64,000 nt of DNA from DASXHZ01 sp036488085 (GCA_036488085.1 DASXHZ010000027.1:1-64000); one strand, 5' to 3'; positions 1 through 8,977 are shown, counted from the stretch's first letter. The notes: generated by a model from the letters alone, not told the origin. A program made the numbers and translations.

Positions 1-22
1 CCATCGGGGAAGCCTACCGACG

Positions 23-1744
23 GTGGCGGCGAAGGTCTTGTTCGACATGCTTGCGGCCGATATACGCGAATCAGGGTTTCCCTTCGCTCTCAAGAAAATT
101 GATGTCGCCGCCCTTCAAACATCCGTCTTCGCCAACGAAGAAATTAAAAAGACCGCATATGCGCCATCGTCGTTTAGGAAAGTGCCTGAAGATGTCGGCG
201 CAAATCTGAAGAATTTCGAGCCTTACGATGGTTTTGCGGGCGGCGAATGGTGGCAGCTTAAATTTGGCGGCCCGACGGCGAAATACAGAAATGGTATCGA
301 GCCAGGACTTCTTTATCTGAGCCTATCGCTCAAGAAGATTCCCGCGCCCCATCTGGAAGCGAAGACACTCCTGCCTTCGTTGCCGATCGTAACGACGGGA
401 GCGATTGCTTTTCCCGATCTAGAGAGTCACTGTTTCTGCTGCCCGACATCAGTTCCCGTTTTCGATCCTAATGACCGTCGCTGTCCCAATCCAGAATGCT
501 ATTCAAATCGAGAAGCCGATCTGGACGGCCGCTTCGTGAGCCTTCTGCCGGAACCCTCTCCAACAAGACCCAAGCCATCTGAACATGATGTGAGGTGCCT
601 TTTCGCAACACTTGCGCCCAGTGTTGAAGAAATATCGGCGCCACGAGGACCTTCTCCGGACTACGCTCGATTGCTGCCCTACCGAAGAGATTACCTCGCT
701 GAAGATTACGGGTTTCACTTGGCGGCTCCTCTAGTGCACCGCTCCCCGCGGCTACAGGTATGGACTAGCCTACCTGAGGTATTTGTACTCGACATGGCAA
801 CGTATCCCTTCACAAATACTCTGAAGGATGCGAAGTCGTGGGCGGTCGTCAACTTGGCCATTGAGCGAGGTATCTCGAACATCGTGACTTATACGGCGGG
901 TAACGCGGGGTTGAGCCTCGCGAAACTAATCTACGAACTGAATCTCCGAACTAGCGGCAACCGCGTCGTGTATTCGCTAGTCGACGACTCGATCGCTTCG
1001 AATATTCGGATGGCTCTCCGTTCGTGGGGCTCGGAAACCCAAAAGCTGTCGCGCCATGAAGGGGCGCGCGTCGTGGTCCCGAAGGAAGTTTGGCGAACGC
1101 TAAACGCCCGCCTCAACAAGAGCCTCTCATCCGACGAGCCGACGCCCGGCACGTGGCATGTTTCGGACGGTTGGGACGGGGTAGGTACACTCATGTACCG
1201 AATCCTCATCGGCGAACTCCTACATCGAATCTCCTTTGATTTCATCGTGGCGCCACTCGGTACGGGTAATTTGGTGCTTGGAGCCTACCTGGGTATACAG
1301 GACGCGGAGTCGCCGGCTCGTCTCATCGCGGCCGTACCCGCCGGCGATAACCTTTTGACGACGTCGGAGTCGACGACCAACGGGCGGCGGAAAACATCTG
1401 ACGACGCGATAGCTCCAAAGCTCGCCGGTGCCTACACGCCACTCGCTCGCTGCATTCGATTTCTTCAGGAGAGAAACGAAATCACCGTGCTGCAAGTGTC
1501 GCGTCAAATGCAACGAGAGGCGTTCGAGTATCTCCGGTACAGCATCGCGAGCGAGCCATCCGCGCTCGTCGCGTTCGGCGCGCTTCTTGGGATCGCCCCC
1601 CACCCGGGTCTGGCCCAAATGATCGCTCACGGAGAAGAGGATCAACGCGGCACCCGCACCCTTGTTATCAACTCTGGTTCGGGCGTATTCGATGAGGACG
1701 AAGTGGATTTACTGATGACAAATCGAAGGAAGTCGAGGAGGTAA
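23..1744 (+). CDS. Fold-type II PLP-dependent enzyme with N-terminal extension
   Basis: Resembles the threonine synthase/cysteine synthase (tryptophan synthase beta) superfamily. Visible are the PLP-lysine region NTLKDAK (K about residue 268), the Asn-loop TAGNAG (about 291-296) and the Gly-rich phosphate loop PLGTGNL (about 411-417). The first ~165 residues are an extra region with a Cys cluster (HCFCC at about 136-140, then CPNPEC), which may bind zinc. At 573 residues it is longer than the usual 320-450. The GTG at 23 is only the first start seen; the frame stays open to the window edge, so the N-terminus may be incomplete. It ends 9 nt before a NamZ-like gene. The substrate cannot be told. 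The C-terminus VINSGSGVFDEDE recurs as a relic at 4985. Confidence 0.75.
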   Translation: MAAKVLFDMLAADIRESGFPFALKKIDVAALQTSVFANEEIKKTAYAPSSFRKVPEDVGANLKNFEPYDGFAGGEWWQLKFGGPTAKYRNGIEPGLLYLSLSLKKIPAPHLEAKTLLPSLPIVTTGAIAFPDLESHCFCCPTSVPVFDPNDRRCPNPECYSNREADLDGRFVSLLPEPSPTRPKPSEHDVRCLFATLAPSVEEISAPRGPSPDYARLLPYRRDYLAEDYGFHLAAPLVHRSPRLQVWTSLPEVFVLDMATYPFTNTLKDAKSWAVVNLAIERGISNIVTYTAGNAGLSLAKLIYELNLRTSGNRVVYSLVDDSIASNIRMALRSWGSETQKLSRHEGARVVVPKEVWRTLNARLNKSLSSDEPTPGTWHVSDGWDGVGTLMYRILIGELLHRISFDFIVAPLGTGNLVLGAYLGIQDAESPARLIAAVPAGDNLLTTSESTTNGRRKTSDDAIAPKLAGAYTPLARCIRFLQERNEITVLQVSRQMQREAFEYLRYSIASEPSALVAFGALLGIAPHPGLAQMIAHGEEDQRGTRTLVINSGSGVFDEDEVDLLMTNRRKSRR

Positions 1745-1753
1745 GTCCCTACT

Positions 1754-2998
1754 TTGAAGTCACCGGTTACGCTAGGCATCGAAGCTCTGGTAGCACAGCC
1801 AGCGACAATCGCCGGTTGCCGGGTCGCCGTCCTATCGCACCACGCGGCCGTCACCCACGATTTGCGGAGGAGCGTGGATGCAGTCGCGGGGGTTGCGGAG
1901 ATCGCGCGTGTTTTCGCGCCGGAACACGGCTTCTGGGCTTTGCGATCGGCTTTTCCCGAACCAGAACCAGAAATCGATGCGGTGCTCGGCAAGGAAGTCA
2001 TATCGCTGTACGCAGAATACCCCGTGCAACCTCGTGAACTTACACCGGAAGGTATTCAGGCGTGGAAGAAGGAGCTCAGGCGCACTAAGGATGCGCTGCG
2101 ACCTAAACCACATCTATTAACCGATGTTGAATGTTTGATAGTGGATCTTCAGGACATCGGCTCGCGGTATTACACGTTCGCCACGACGATGGCGTATTGC
2201 ATGGAGGTATGCAATCAGACTGGCACACGAGTGATTGTTTGCGATCGGCCGAATCCAGTTAATGGCATAACTGTTGAGGGGAATCTCCCGGATGGACCTG
2301 AATGGCTAAGTTTTGTGGGTCAATTTTCGATTCCGCCGAGACATGGACTAACGATTGGAGAACTTGCGCTGTTCTTCAGGACGGTAGATGACCGGTATGC
2401 TTGCGACCTTGAGGTGATACCTATGCAAGGGTGGCGACGCGCGATGTGGTGGGATGATACAGACCTGCCCTGGATTCCGCCTTCGCCAAACATTCCTTCG
2501 ATTACCACCGCAACAGCTTATCCTGGCATGTGCCTAATCGAATCCACACGTGCGAGCGAAGGAAGGGGTACGGCACTACCGTTCGTGATGTTTGGTGCGC
2601 CGGGTATCGATCCCTATCGGCTGGCTGGTGAACTGAATGAGCTCCGATTGCCGGGAGTCGAGTTTGCGCCTAACTACTTCATGCCTATGTTTCAGAAGCA
2701 GGCGCATCGCGTCTGCGGCGGTGTACAGCTGATAATAACCGACCGCAATATCTTCGAACCGTATTGGACCGGATTATGCTGTCTGAAAGTGCTGCATGAA
2801 ACGTGGTCGGAGTTTGAGTGGCGACGGGAAGCCTACGAGTTCGAAGCGCCGGACGAACGATCCGCACTCGACCAACTGGCCGGTTCACCTCTGCCACGCA
2901 CGATCATTGAGGAAGGCGGAAGCCTCGACAAGTGGCGAAGAGACTGGGACCTTCGCTCGTACATGCGGCGTCGCGACGAGATCCGAATTTACGAATGA
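1754..2998 (+). CDS. NamZ-like exo-beta-N-acetylmuramidase (DUF1343)
   Basis: DUF1343 proteins such as NamZ release terminal N-acetylmuramic acid from peptidoglycan fragments. Family motifs are clear: FAPEHGFWA near residue 56, DLQDIGSRYYTF near 131, DRPNPVNG near 163, PSPNIPS and ESTRASEGRGT in the middle. The length of 414 residues fits the family. The start is TTG, with GAGGAGG about 11 nt upstream inside the end of the preceding PLP gene. No signal peptide is visible, unlike some family members, so it may act in the cytoplasm on recycled muropeptides or be exported another way. The tight spacing suggests co-transcription with the PLP enzyme, a pairing I do not recognise. Confidence 0.85.
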   Translation: MKSPVTLGIEALVAQPATIAGCRVAVLSHHAAVTHDLRRSVDAVAGVAEIARVFAPEHGFWALRSAFPEPEPEIDAVLGKEVISLYAEYPVQPRELTPEGIQAWKKELRRTKDALRPKPHLLTDVECLIVDLQDIGSRYYTFATTMAYCMEVCNQTGTRVIVCDRPNPVNGITVEGNLPDGPEWLSFVGQFSIPPRHGLTIGELALFFRTVDDRYACDLEVIPMQGWRRAMWWDDTDLPWIPPSPNIPSITTATAYPGMCLIESTRASEGRGTALPFVMFGAPGIDPYRLAGELNELRLPGVEFAPNYFMPMFQKQAHRVCGGVQLIITDRNIFEPYWTGLCCLKVLHETWSEFEWRREAYEFEAPDERSALDQLAGSPLPRTIIEEGGSLDKWRRDWDLRSYMRRRDEIRIYE

Positions 2999-3037
2999 TC
3001 GACCGCCAGCGCTAACATCGAGTGGAGGTCTTCCGGC

Positions 3038-3190
3038 GGCCTCGAGCCGGGGCTCCTCCAAATCTTCGGGCCACTCCCTTCCGGCCATCGAAAACGAGGA
3101 GGCTTCTCTCGCGCCTCTTTAGCACGATCGCTAGCTTCAACGAGGACATCGTTGAAGAGCGTGGCGCGAGCGCGGAGGCGCAGGTCACTG
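3038..3190 (+). pseudogene. Decayed fragment of the element's P-loop ATPase (copy of the 33161-34504 gene)
   Basis: Two frames carry recognisable pieces of the C-terminal third of the ATPase at 33161-34504. GLEPGLLQIFGPL (3038-3076) matches DLEPRLQQIFGPL of the intact protein, residues 306-318. FNEDIVEERGASAEAQ (from 3135) matches YNEDLVDERSEAAEAQ, about residues 338-353. At least one frameshift separates the two. The fragment runs straight into a VirD4-like fragment, the same gene order as in the intact locus, so this is a remnant of a related element. Confidence 0.75.
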
Positions 3191-3434
3191 TGCCACTTCC
3201 CTTGACAGATCGCGCCGGAGGTAAGGAGCGCGATCCTCGGAAACGCGGGCACGCTCATCGTTTTCTAGGTGGGAGCAAGCGAAAACGCCGAGAGCCGCGT
3301 GAAAGAGCTCTTGCCAGACCTCGAGCCGGTCGACCTGACGCTTTTACCAAACCGTCTTTTGGATACGGCCCCTTGTCAATGGAGAGTCGATGGAGGCGTT
3401 CACGAGAAGAACAATAACTTTGCCGTCACGTTAG
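3191..3434 (+). pseudogene. Decayed fragment of VirD4-like ATPase (copy of the 31908-33164 gene)
   Basis: Translation gives EVRSAILGNAGTLIVF, a TAG stop, then VKELLPDLEPVDLTLLPNR. A frame change leads to VFWIRPLVNGESMEAFT and an in-frame TAG at 3432. The intact protein has EVRSAILGNIGTLIVF, VKEIFPDLDFYELTLLPNR and MFWIRPLVRGESKEAFT at residues 330-391. Further upstream HFP-stop-QIAPEV matches QFLDQIDAEV. Two stops and one frameshift mark it as a pseudogene. With the preceding ATPase fragment it implies an internal deletion of several hundred codons. Confidence 0.85.
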
Positions 3435-3585
3435 ACATCCTCAGGACTGGTGAGGCGAAGCTTGAAACCGCTTCCTCCGGGGACGGCGCTTATGGTAGCA
3501 TCGCCATACTTCCCGCTGCATGCTGTACGCGATATATATTTGGATTCTCGCTCACGTGCTCTATGTGTTGCGCAGGCGGAGGGTT

Positions 3586-4887
3586 ATGACGACCATTGCG
3601 ATAGCCGGTCACAGCAATTTAGGCAAAACGACCCTTCTTCGCACTATGACGAAGGCCGCTTGCGGCGTGATAGCGGACAGCGAAGGCACCACGCGTGAGG
3701 CGGAGCCGATCGAATATCCACTCTTACACGCGACGTTTATTGATTGTCCCGGCTTCACTCGCGCTAGCGCGGTTTGGCCACAGTTGGAACGAAGCGACGT
3801 TTCAATCGAAAACATCGAACCCAAGTATGACGCAGAGAAGGTGGCCCTTCGTGCTATCGCGTCAGCAGATGTCGTCATTTATGTTGGCTCATTGGAGACG
3901 GTGCCCGGCGATACGCACCGCGATGAACTCCACCTCATAGCCAAAGTTAATCCGCGAATTATAGGATTGCTTAACAAACGCATTCAGCAGAGCAAAGCTC
4001 TGAAGAGGAACCAACTCAGTGCCCGCGAAGCAGCCTGGACGCATGCGCTGTCGGAAGAAGGCGTTACAAGCGTGTTCGACTTTGATGCACATTGGGATCG
4101 ATACTCGCGGCTCGCGGACATCTATTCCGCGATAGCGAGTATACTGGTGGGCGAAAAGCGCGTCATTTTCCAAAAACGGCTGGCCGAATTTGTCGAATCC
4201 CTGAACCGAACACGCGTCAAAGCAAGCAAGTTGGCGGCTGGCACACTACTGGCGTGCCGAGCTCTACTGGCGACCGACGAATCTGAGCGCGAGAACCACA
4301 ACGTTTCCTCTGTCAAAGCACGGTTGCGACAGCAGGTCGCCGACGAGGTCTCACTTTACCTTCAGCAGTTTGCCGAGGAATCACGCAAGCTTTATGAAAT
4401 TGCTGTCGCTACTTCAGAGCACACACTACGGCTGAAGGAGACGGAGTTCAAGCGCAAAAGTGAACGCATGACGGCGATGGCCACACACAGTGGAATCGCC
4501 ACCGGCATCGGCACGCTGCTGGGACTCGCCATCGGCGCCGTCTTAGGAGGGCCGGTAGGGGCAATTGTTGGCGCTAAAATCGGAGCGGGAATAGGTGCTG
4601 GCGGAGGTCTGATTTCCGGATCTGTCGTCGAAACAAATACTCACATCGAAGTTAGGCTGTCTCCGCAGGATCTCAGGGATACTGCCTTATTTTGTCTTGC
4701 CATATTGTGGTGTCTGACACATCAAGGTTTCGGAAACGATCCAACGGTTCTGACTGAGGATTTCGAGCGTGCGCTTGACTTTGTCAAGGGCGAGATCAAA
4801 GCGATCAAACATCCAGAGTGGGAGCGTTGCTCAGAGGTTACGATGGCCGGATGGTTTACGGAGAGTCTCCAATCGCTGGAAGTCTGA
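3586..4887 (+). CDS. Membrane-associated GTPase with glycine-zipper segment (DUF3482/dynamin-like)
   Basis: The N-terminus MTTIAIAGHSNLGKTT holds a G1/Walker A motif (GHSNLGKT, residues 8-15). DCPG about 45 residues later is G3. A clean NKxD is absent; LLNKRI is the nearest G4 candidate. A helical region follows, then a glycine-zipper segment (GIATGIGTLLGLAIGAVLG and on, about residues 303-345) likely to insert in membranes. The layout recalls the YfjP/DUF3482 GTPases near bacterial dynamins. I chose ATG 3586 because GGAGG lies just upstream and the P-loop sits at the usual distance; an in-frame ATG at 3520 would add a poorly supported tail. It follows a decayed mobile-element fragment. Confidence 0.72.
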   Translation: MTTIAIAGHSNLGKTTLLRTMTKAACGVIADSEGTTREAEPIEYPLLHATFIDCPGFTRASAVWPQLERSDVSIENIEPKYDAEKVALRAIASADVVIYVGSLETVPGDTHRDELHLIAKVNPRIIGLLNKRIQQSKALKRNQLSAREAAWTHALSEEGVTSVFDFDAHWDRYSRLADIYSAIASILVGEKRVIFQKRLAEFVESLNRTRVKASKLAAGTLLACRALLATDESERENHNVSSVKARLRQQVADEVSLYLQQFAEESRKLYEIAVATSEHTLRLKETEFKRKSERMTAMATHSGIATGIGTLLGLAIGAVLGGPVGAIVGAKIGAGIGAGGGLISGSVVETNTHIEVRLSPQDLRDTALFCLAILWCLTHQGFGNDPTVLTEDFERALDFVKGEIKAIKHPEWERCSEVTMAGWFTESLQSLEV

Positions 4888-4984
4888 TTGCTCCTTTTGC
4901 CGCCTAACAACCGCCCCCTCACCGGCCGGACCGCCGGTTAGTTTCTCTTAGGCCCGCCTGAAGGAACAGGCTGGGCTACGCAGC

Positions 4985-5194
4985 GTGGTGAGCAACGTGT
5001 GGTTGGCCGCCCTAGGTCACTGGATCGATATCGCCGGCGCCGATGAACGAAAAGGGCTGCTTGAGATCGTTAGCGGTTCTGACACCGAGCGAGATGTTGT
5101 AGCCGACGCATCTGTTTTGGTTGTGAACTCGGGGCAAGGTGTTTTCGGTGACGACGAGTTGCCACTTCTGAAGAAGCAGCGTAAAGTCGACTGA
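4985..5194 (+). pseudogene. C-terminal relic of a second PLP-dependent enzyme gene
   Basis: The reading frame encodes 69 residues ending VLVVNSGQGVFGDDELPLL. That matches the C-terminus TLVINSGSGVFDEDEVDLL of the PLP enzyme at 23-1744, and the stretch before it (WLAALGHWIDIA against LVAFGALLGIA) aligns loosely. No PLP-binding motifs are present. I read it as the tail of a paralogue whose body is gone, now separated from the intact gene by the NamZ and GTPase genes. A small stand-alone gene is possible but less likely. Confidence 0.55.
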
Positions 5195-5829
5195 TCTTCT
5201 CGGCGTGCTCAGCCTGAAGCATTCGCATTTTGGCGTACCTTCACCTGGCCTTCGTGAAAGCGGCTCAGATGTGCTTCGCTTGAACGCTCGATATTGCGCG
5301 CGCAATTATTCAACGTATCAGCGCTGCTGAAATGGCCGTCATTGACACAGCGACGCTTTTATCGATATTCTAGGCGACATCAGAAAGTTACTTTCTGGCT
5401 CGCGATTATTTAGGATGGTGTCAGGTATCGCGAAAACGCTCGTTAGAAAAAGTGGCTCAGTCAGAGCGAGGCGTGGTTGAGGCTGGCATTCGGAGCCGCG
5501 GCGCCGGATGCCCGGTCTTGCAGGGTATAACCCGGCTGGAGTTACGCTCCAGTTGTCCTGAAGCTTCACACCGCACCCTGACAGGCTCTGACTGAGCCGC
5601 TTTGCTTTTACCACACGGCGGACCCCCGCACAAGAAAATTTCCCCGCTCGGAACGTGTAAGTTCCATTTCCGGGCACGGTGGTAACGGATACGTTCCCTT
5701 TCGTGTCCGTAATGCCGGAACTCCGGCGTATCCCCCTTCCCTTTTGGCTCCGTTCAGGTTCGTTGCTCGCAGAGCTACTAGCGTCCCAAGAGCAGCGTGA
5801 CGACATCGGTCCGGCTAAACCTGGCCGTT
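5195..5829. other. Gene-poor stretch with a long inverted repeat
   Basis: No convincing gene is visible. The open frames here have no family signature and look like chance. The notable structure is a perfect 14-bp inverted repeat listed separately, surrounding about 117 bp of self-complementary, GC-rich sequence. Confidence 0.5.
5454..5598. repeat. 14-bp inverted-repeat pair enclosing ~117 bp
   Basis: GGCTCAGTCAGAGC at 5454-5467 is the exact reverse complement of GCTCTGACTGAGCC at 5585-5598. The outer flanks are also partly complementary (AAAA tracts on both sides). This could be a miniature inverted-repeat element, a recombination relic or a large RNA hairpin. No target-site duplication is evident. 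Confidence 0.45.
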
Positions 5830-6596
5830 TCAGATGGGCGACAACCCAGCACGCCGACGCCACACGTTGAAGGTGTTCAACGCGTCGTCCGTCATCGTTG
5901 CACGCCGCTTCTCCCAGGCCCTCGGATCTCTTTCGGGAAGATTGAGAGAGTAACTTTCGCGCGCGACAACGTTCAAGAGGCGCGCAATATCCGTCTCATT
6001 CTGCGAGTTGGCGGCACGGATTTCGGGGTCGTACGGGATGGGCAGAAAAGAGGCCGACGCTCCGAAGAGAAGCGGCTTATACAGCTTCTCGAGTTCGTCG
6101 GCAAGGCTCTCCAGTTCTTGGGCGGCGACGAGACGTGTCGACCCTTCCAGGATCTTCTGGAGCGAGAGATGTGCGTGCCGCGCGTTGCGGAGATCTTTCA
6201 CGCGTTGGGCGACATCTCTCAGGCCGGCGTCAAACTTCGTGTTCTTGAGCTTGTCTCGAAAAGACTCGACCAAGTCAGGTCGGAGCATCTGGAGGACGTT
6301 GTTGCGAAACGGTTGACCGTCAGGACATCTCCTTCGTCGGTCGTTAGTTTCGTGATGGCGAGCACGGCAGTTTCATAGAGCGCCCGCCCCGCGACGGTGA
6401 AGAAAATTCGATCGTCTGGAGCGACGAACTCGTCGAACGGGAAACTGGCAACTTCGCGGAGCAGGTAAAGGGCGGTCCGAAGATATGCGAGCTGATCGAA
6501 GACGACGCGCCGCTGTTTCTGAAAGTCGTCCCACACTTCCTCGCGTATCGGCAACGAAGCGTTCCACTGCTCAGTTTGCTGCATGTGTTCCTCCAT
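5830..6596 (-). pseudogene. Frameshifted AbiU2-like HEPN-domain gene
   Basis: Two overlapping minus-strand frames make one protein of about 255 residues if a single-base shift near 6300-6312 is corrected. The N-terminal frame reads EEVWDDFQKQRRVVFDQLAY to DEGDVLTVNRF. The second resumes as FRNNVLQMLRPDLVESF and carries LRNARHAHLS, which fits the RNxxxxH-type motif of HEPN ribonucleases such as AbiU2. HEPN proteins of this kind often act in abortive infection or toxin-antitoxin systems. Nuclease-like genes lie next to it. The shift may be real decay or a sequence error. Confidence 0.55.
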
Positions 6597-6668
6597 CCGC
6601 CGTTTATCATGATGGGTGGTTCGCCGTCACGCACGTATCCGGGCGGGTACTAACGCGGGAGAAAATCG

Positions 6669-6953
6669 ATGGGCTACTGGAAGCAGAAGCAGGCGGAGTT
6701 TGAAGAACAAGAACGCATGGCGACCCGGATCGCGATCGACGCCGGCGTGATCCGCGTGTGCGAGTTTCACGGAAGCACGTTTGAAGGAATGGAGGAGCCG
6801 GTGTCGGCCTACAAGTTGGGCAACAGCCGACTATCCGCGGGCAAGCTCGGAGACACATTTGCTTCCTCACGTGAAATGACGGATTTGATCAAGCAGGTCA
6901 TCGAAGAACAGCCGGAGCGATGCCCGGAGTGCGTTCGCTTCGAGTACGAGTGA
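6669..6953 (+). CDS. Small protein of unknown function
   Basis: This 94-residue protein, MGYWKQKQAEFEEQ onward, has a charged helical N-terminus. The C-terminus ends CPECVRFEYE with a CxxC pair (ERCPEC) that could bind metal. It ends 10 nt before the next gene and is probably co-transcribed with it. I do not recognise the family. Similar small acidic proteins accompany nuclease genes in defence islands, but that role is only suggested by context. Confidence 0.6.
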   Translation: MGYWKQKQAEFEEQERMATRIAIDAGVIRVCEFHGSTFEGMEEPVSAYKLGNSRLSAGKLGDTFASSREMTDLIKQVIEEQPERCPECVRFEYE

Positions 6954-6963
6954 TGGCATCGGA

Positions 6964-7881
6964 ATGGTGATGGGCGATTTCTTCGGAGTCTCTCCGGCCG
7001 ACGACACCCTTTACCACCACATGCGGGCGTGGCGCGACGCTGCGGCATACGTCGAGCGCCTGTGGGAGTTGTCGGAACCCTATCTTGACGAGGGCCGGCC
7101 GGAAGCTGCGGCTCGTGCCCTGCAGCCGGTTGTTTGGGAGATGTACTTGGCCGCGTCATTCGTCGATCAGGGCCACGACGTGAAGCCGCGTGAAGGGAAG
7201 CGAAAACGCAACGGCGGTCCTGACATTCAAATTGGCGACGTGACCGCTTGGATCGAAGCTGTGATCGCGACCGCCGGTGTTGGCCGCGACGCGGTGCCGC
7301 CACTCGACACCGATCCGAATTCACCGATGCGCAAGGTTCCCGATCGGGAGCTCATGTTGCGCATCACGAACGCGATCGATGAGAAGTGGCGCAAGTATCG
7401 GAAGTATCGCGAAGCCGGCCTCGTTCGCGAAGACGAGCCGTTCGTGATCGCGATTAACGGCGCGGAGTTGCCGACCGGATTTGTCGAAAGCAGCCCGCCG
7501 CGTATTGCGCGAGCCGTCTTCGGCATCGGCTCGCTCGTCGTTTCTTTCGATCGAGAGACGCTGAAAGCGGTGGACGAACACTACGCGCCGATGCCGGACG
7601 TCGAGAAGATGAGCGGCTGCACGGTGCCGACGAAACACTTCCGAGACGATCAGTACAAAGGGATCAGTGCGGTAATCTGGGGCATGGCAAGTCCGTGGAG
7701 ACGGCCCGACTTCTTCGGAAGGGATCTCATGGTAGTCCACAACCCATTTGCGGCGAATCCGCTGCCCCGAGGGTGGTTTCGAGAGGGCGTCGAGTTCTGG
7801 GCGGAAAACGACGTTCGGGAGCTGCACTGGAAGGAACATTGGCGTGAACGACCAGCGGAGACGGCGGCAGGAAACGGCTAA
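6964..7881 (+). CDS. Putative PD-(D/E)XK-fold protein of unknown function
   Basis: In the first third the protein has WEMYLAASFVDQGHDV, then GPDIQIGDVTAWIEAV. This E...PD...E-x-hydrophobic spacing is typical of restriction-endonuclease-like (PD-(D/E)XK) folds, although the usual lysine after the second acidic residue is replaced (EAV). The 305-residue protein has no signal peptide or membrane segment. ATG at 6964 or 6970 could start it. It sits between two small genes, next to an HNH nuclease and another PD-(D/E)XK-like gene, so a role in DNA defence or repair is plausible but unproven. Confidence 0.65.
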   Translation: MVMGDFFGVSPADDTLYHHMRAWRDAAAYVERLWELSEPYLDEGRPEAAARALQPVVWEMYLAASFVDQGHDVKPREGKRKRNGGPDIQIGDVTAWIEAVIATAGVGRDAVPPLDTDPNSPMRKVPDRELMLRITNAIDEKWRKYRKYREAGLVREDEPFVIAINGAELPTGFVESSPPRIARAVFGIGSLVVSFDRETLKAVDEHYAPMPDVEKMSGCTVPTKHFRDDQYKGISAVIWGMASPWRRPDFFGRDLMVVHNPFAANPLPRGWFREGVEFWAENDVRELHWKEHWRERPAETAAGNG

Positions 7882-7913
7882 GTGGATGATTCCGATGGGC
7901 GGGAGAGGCACGT

Positions 7914-8177
7914 ATGGCGAGCAAGTTCTACGAGAAAATTGCGGCGAATTACCAAGGCTTTGCACAGCCGGGCGTCGTCGTCCACGTAGTCGAGAACGAC
8001 GGTGGCATCGGCCTCGAGATGGCGGCTGAGAACGATTGGCCACAGCCCAAGAATGGACTCTCGGCGTTCTTCAATGTAGATGAGGCGCGGGAGCTCGTGA
8101 GCGCCATCGAGAGTGCGATCAGGCGTGCGGAACCTAAAAGTGCGGCCCATCCCCGCCGAGTGAAAGACGTGAACTAA
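7914..8177 (+). CDS. Small protein of unknown function
   Basis: This 87-residue protein, MASKFYEKIAANYQGF onward, lies 32 nt downstream of the putative PD-(D/E)XK gene. It contains VVVHVVENDGGIGLEMA and a C-terminal helix (VDEARELVSAIESAIRRAE). No family is recognised. It may be a partner of the preceding protein. It converges with the minus-strand gene ending at 8216. Confidence 0.55.
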   Translation: MASKFYEKIAANYQGFAQPGVVVHVVENDGGIGLEMAAENDWPQPKNGLSAFFNVDEARELVSAIESAIRRAEPKSAAHPRRVKDVN

Positions 8178-8215
8178 TCGCTGACCGGCGGAAGCCGGAG
8201 GCCCGATAGTAAACG

Positions 8216-8977
8216 TCAGGCGGCGCAGGTGATCCGCGCGCGAAGTTCCATGAGGATGGACATTCGCGGATCATCGACAGCCACGAACCTGCCGAAGGTG
8301 CACGCGCGGGGCGTGACGAGCTGCGGCTTCTCATAGTCGATGACGAGCAGGGACGCGTAACTAATGTAACCGATCGTGCCGCGAGAGAGTGCGAGACGAG
8401 TAGCGTTGTCCTGCATATCGATTGCGAATCCATGGACTGCGGCGTTCAGAAGAGGGACGGCCCCTGCTGCAGCAGGTAAGTGGAGGTCCTTCGGCATGAT
8501 CAGGAACGAAATGTCGACCGCGATCAAACCTAGCTTGCCCGAGCGATCGATTTGGTCGTCAGCGTCTTGGAAGAGCCGTCCAAGGTTGTCCTTCGAGCGA
8601 GGGCGTTTCGCGGCAATGGCCATCTCTCCGAAAGCGCCACTCACGACGATGTCCGGTTCTTCGAACGATACATCGTAGCCGCCGCGCTTGAACATCGCAC
8701 CCATGAACAGCTCGAACTGAAAGTCGCGCGCCGATGACTGATTCTTCTCGTCTTCGAGCAGCTTTCCTCCCTTCATCGCACGGCTCGCCGCATATCTGAA
8801 GCCCTTCACTGGTGTAACGGTCCCAAACTGCTCGGCGATGAGAGACAACTCGCCTACATCGAGAAGAGCGCGATGCAGATATTCGATACTGAGACGGTCC
8901 GCGTCACCCGTTTCAATTACTCGAACGGCGTGGTCGAACTGTTTTGCGTACTCACGAAGTCGACCGTGCACCGGCAC
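8216..8977 (-). CDS. Putative PD-(D/E)XK nuclease-like protein
   Basis: The centre reads FQFELFMGAMFKRGGYDV, then EEPDIVVSGAFGEMAIAAKR, an E...PD...xAxK pattern of restriction-endonuclease-like folds. The GTG at 8975-8977 gives 253 residues. The frame remains open upstream into the 3' end of the HNH gene (residues EARSWAARTIELFETAGVRV), so the true N-terminus may be longer; no ATG, GTG or TTG lies in that extension as far as about 9120, though a CTG overlaps the HNH stop. It is probably translated with the HNH endonuclease gene just upstream and belongs to the same candidate defence cluster. Confidence 0.65.
   Translation of the reverse strand: MPVHGRLREYAKQFDHAVRVIETGDADRLSIEYLHRALLDVGELSLIAEQFGTVTPVKGFRYAASRAMKGGKLLEDEKNQSSARDFQFELFMGAMFKRGGYDVSFEEPDIVVSGAFGEMAIAAKRPRSKDNLGRLFQDADDQIDRSGKLGLIAVDISFLIMPKDLHLPAAAGAVPLLNAAVHGFAIDMQDNATRLALSRGTIGYISYASLLVIDYEKPQLVTPRACTFGRFVAVDDPRMSILMELRARITCAA

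Noticed and set aside
52..1744. Calling the first gene threonine synthase or cysteine synthase outright
   Set aside because: The fold-type II motifs are clear, but the N-terminal extension and the lack of diagnostic substrate residues do not allow a specific reaction.
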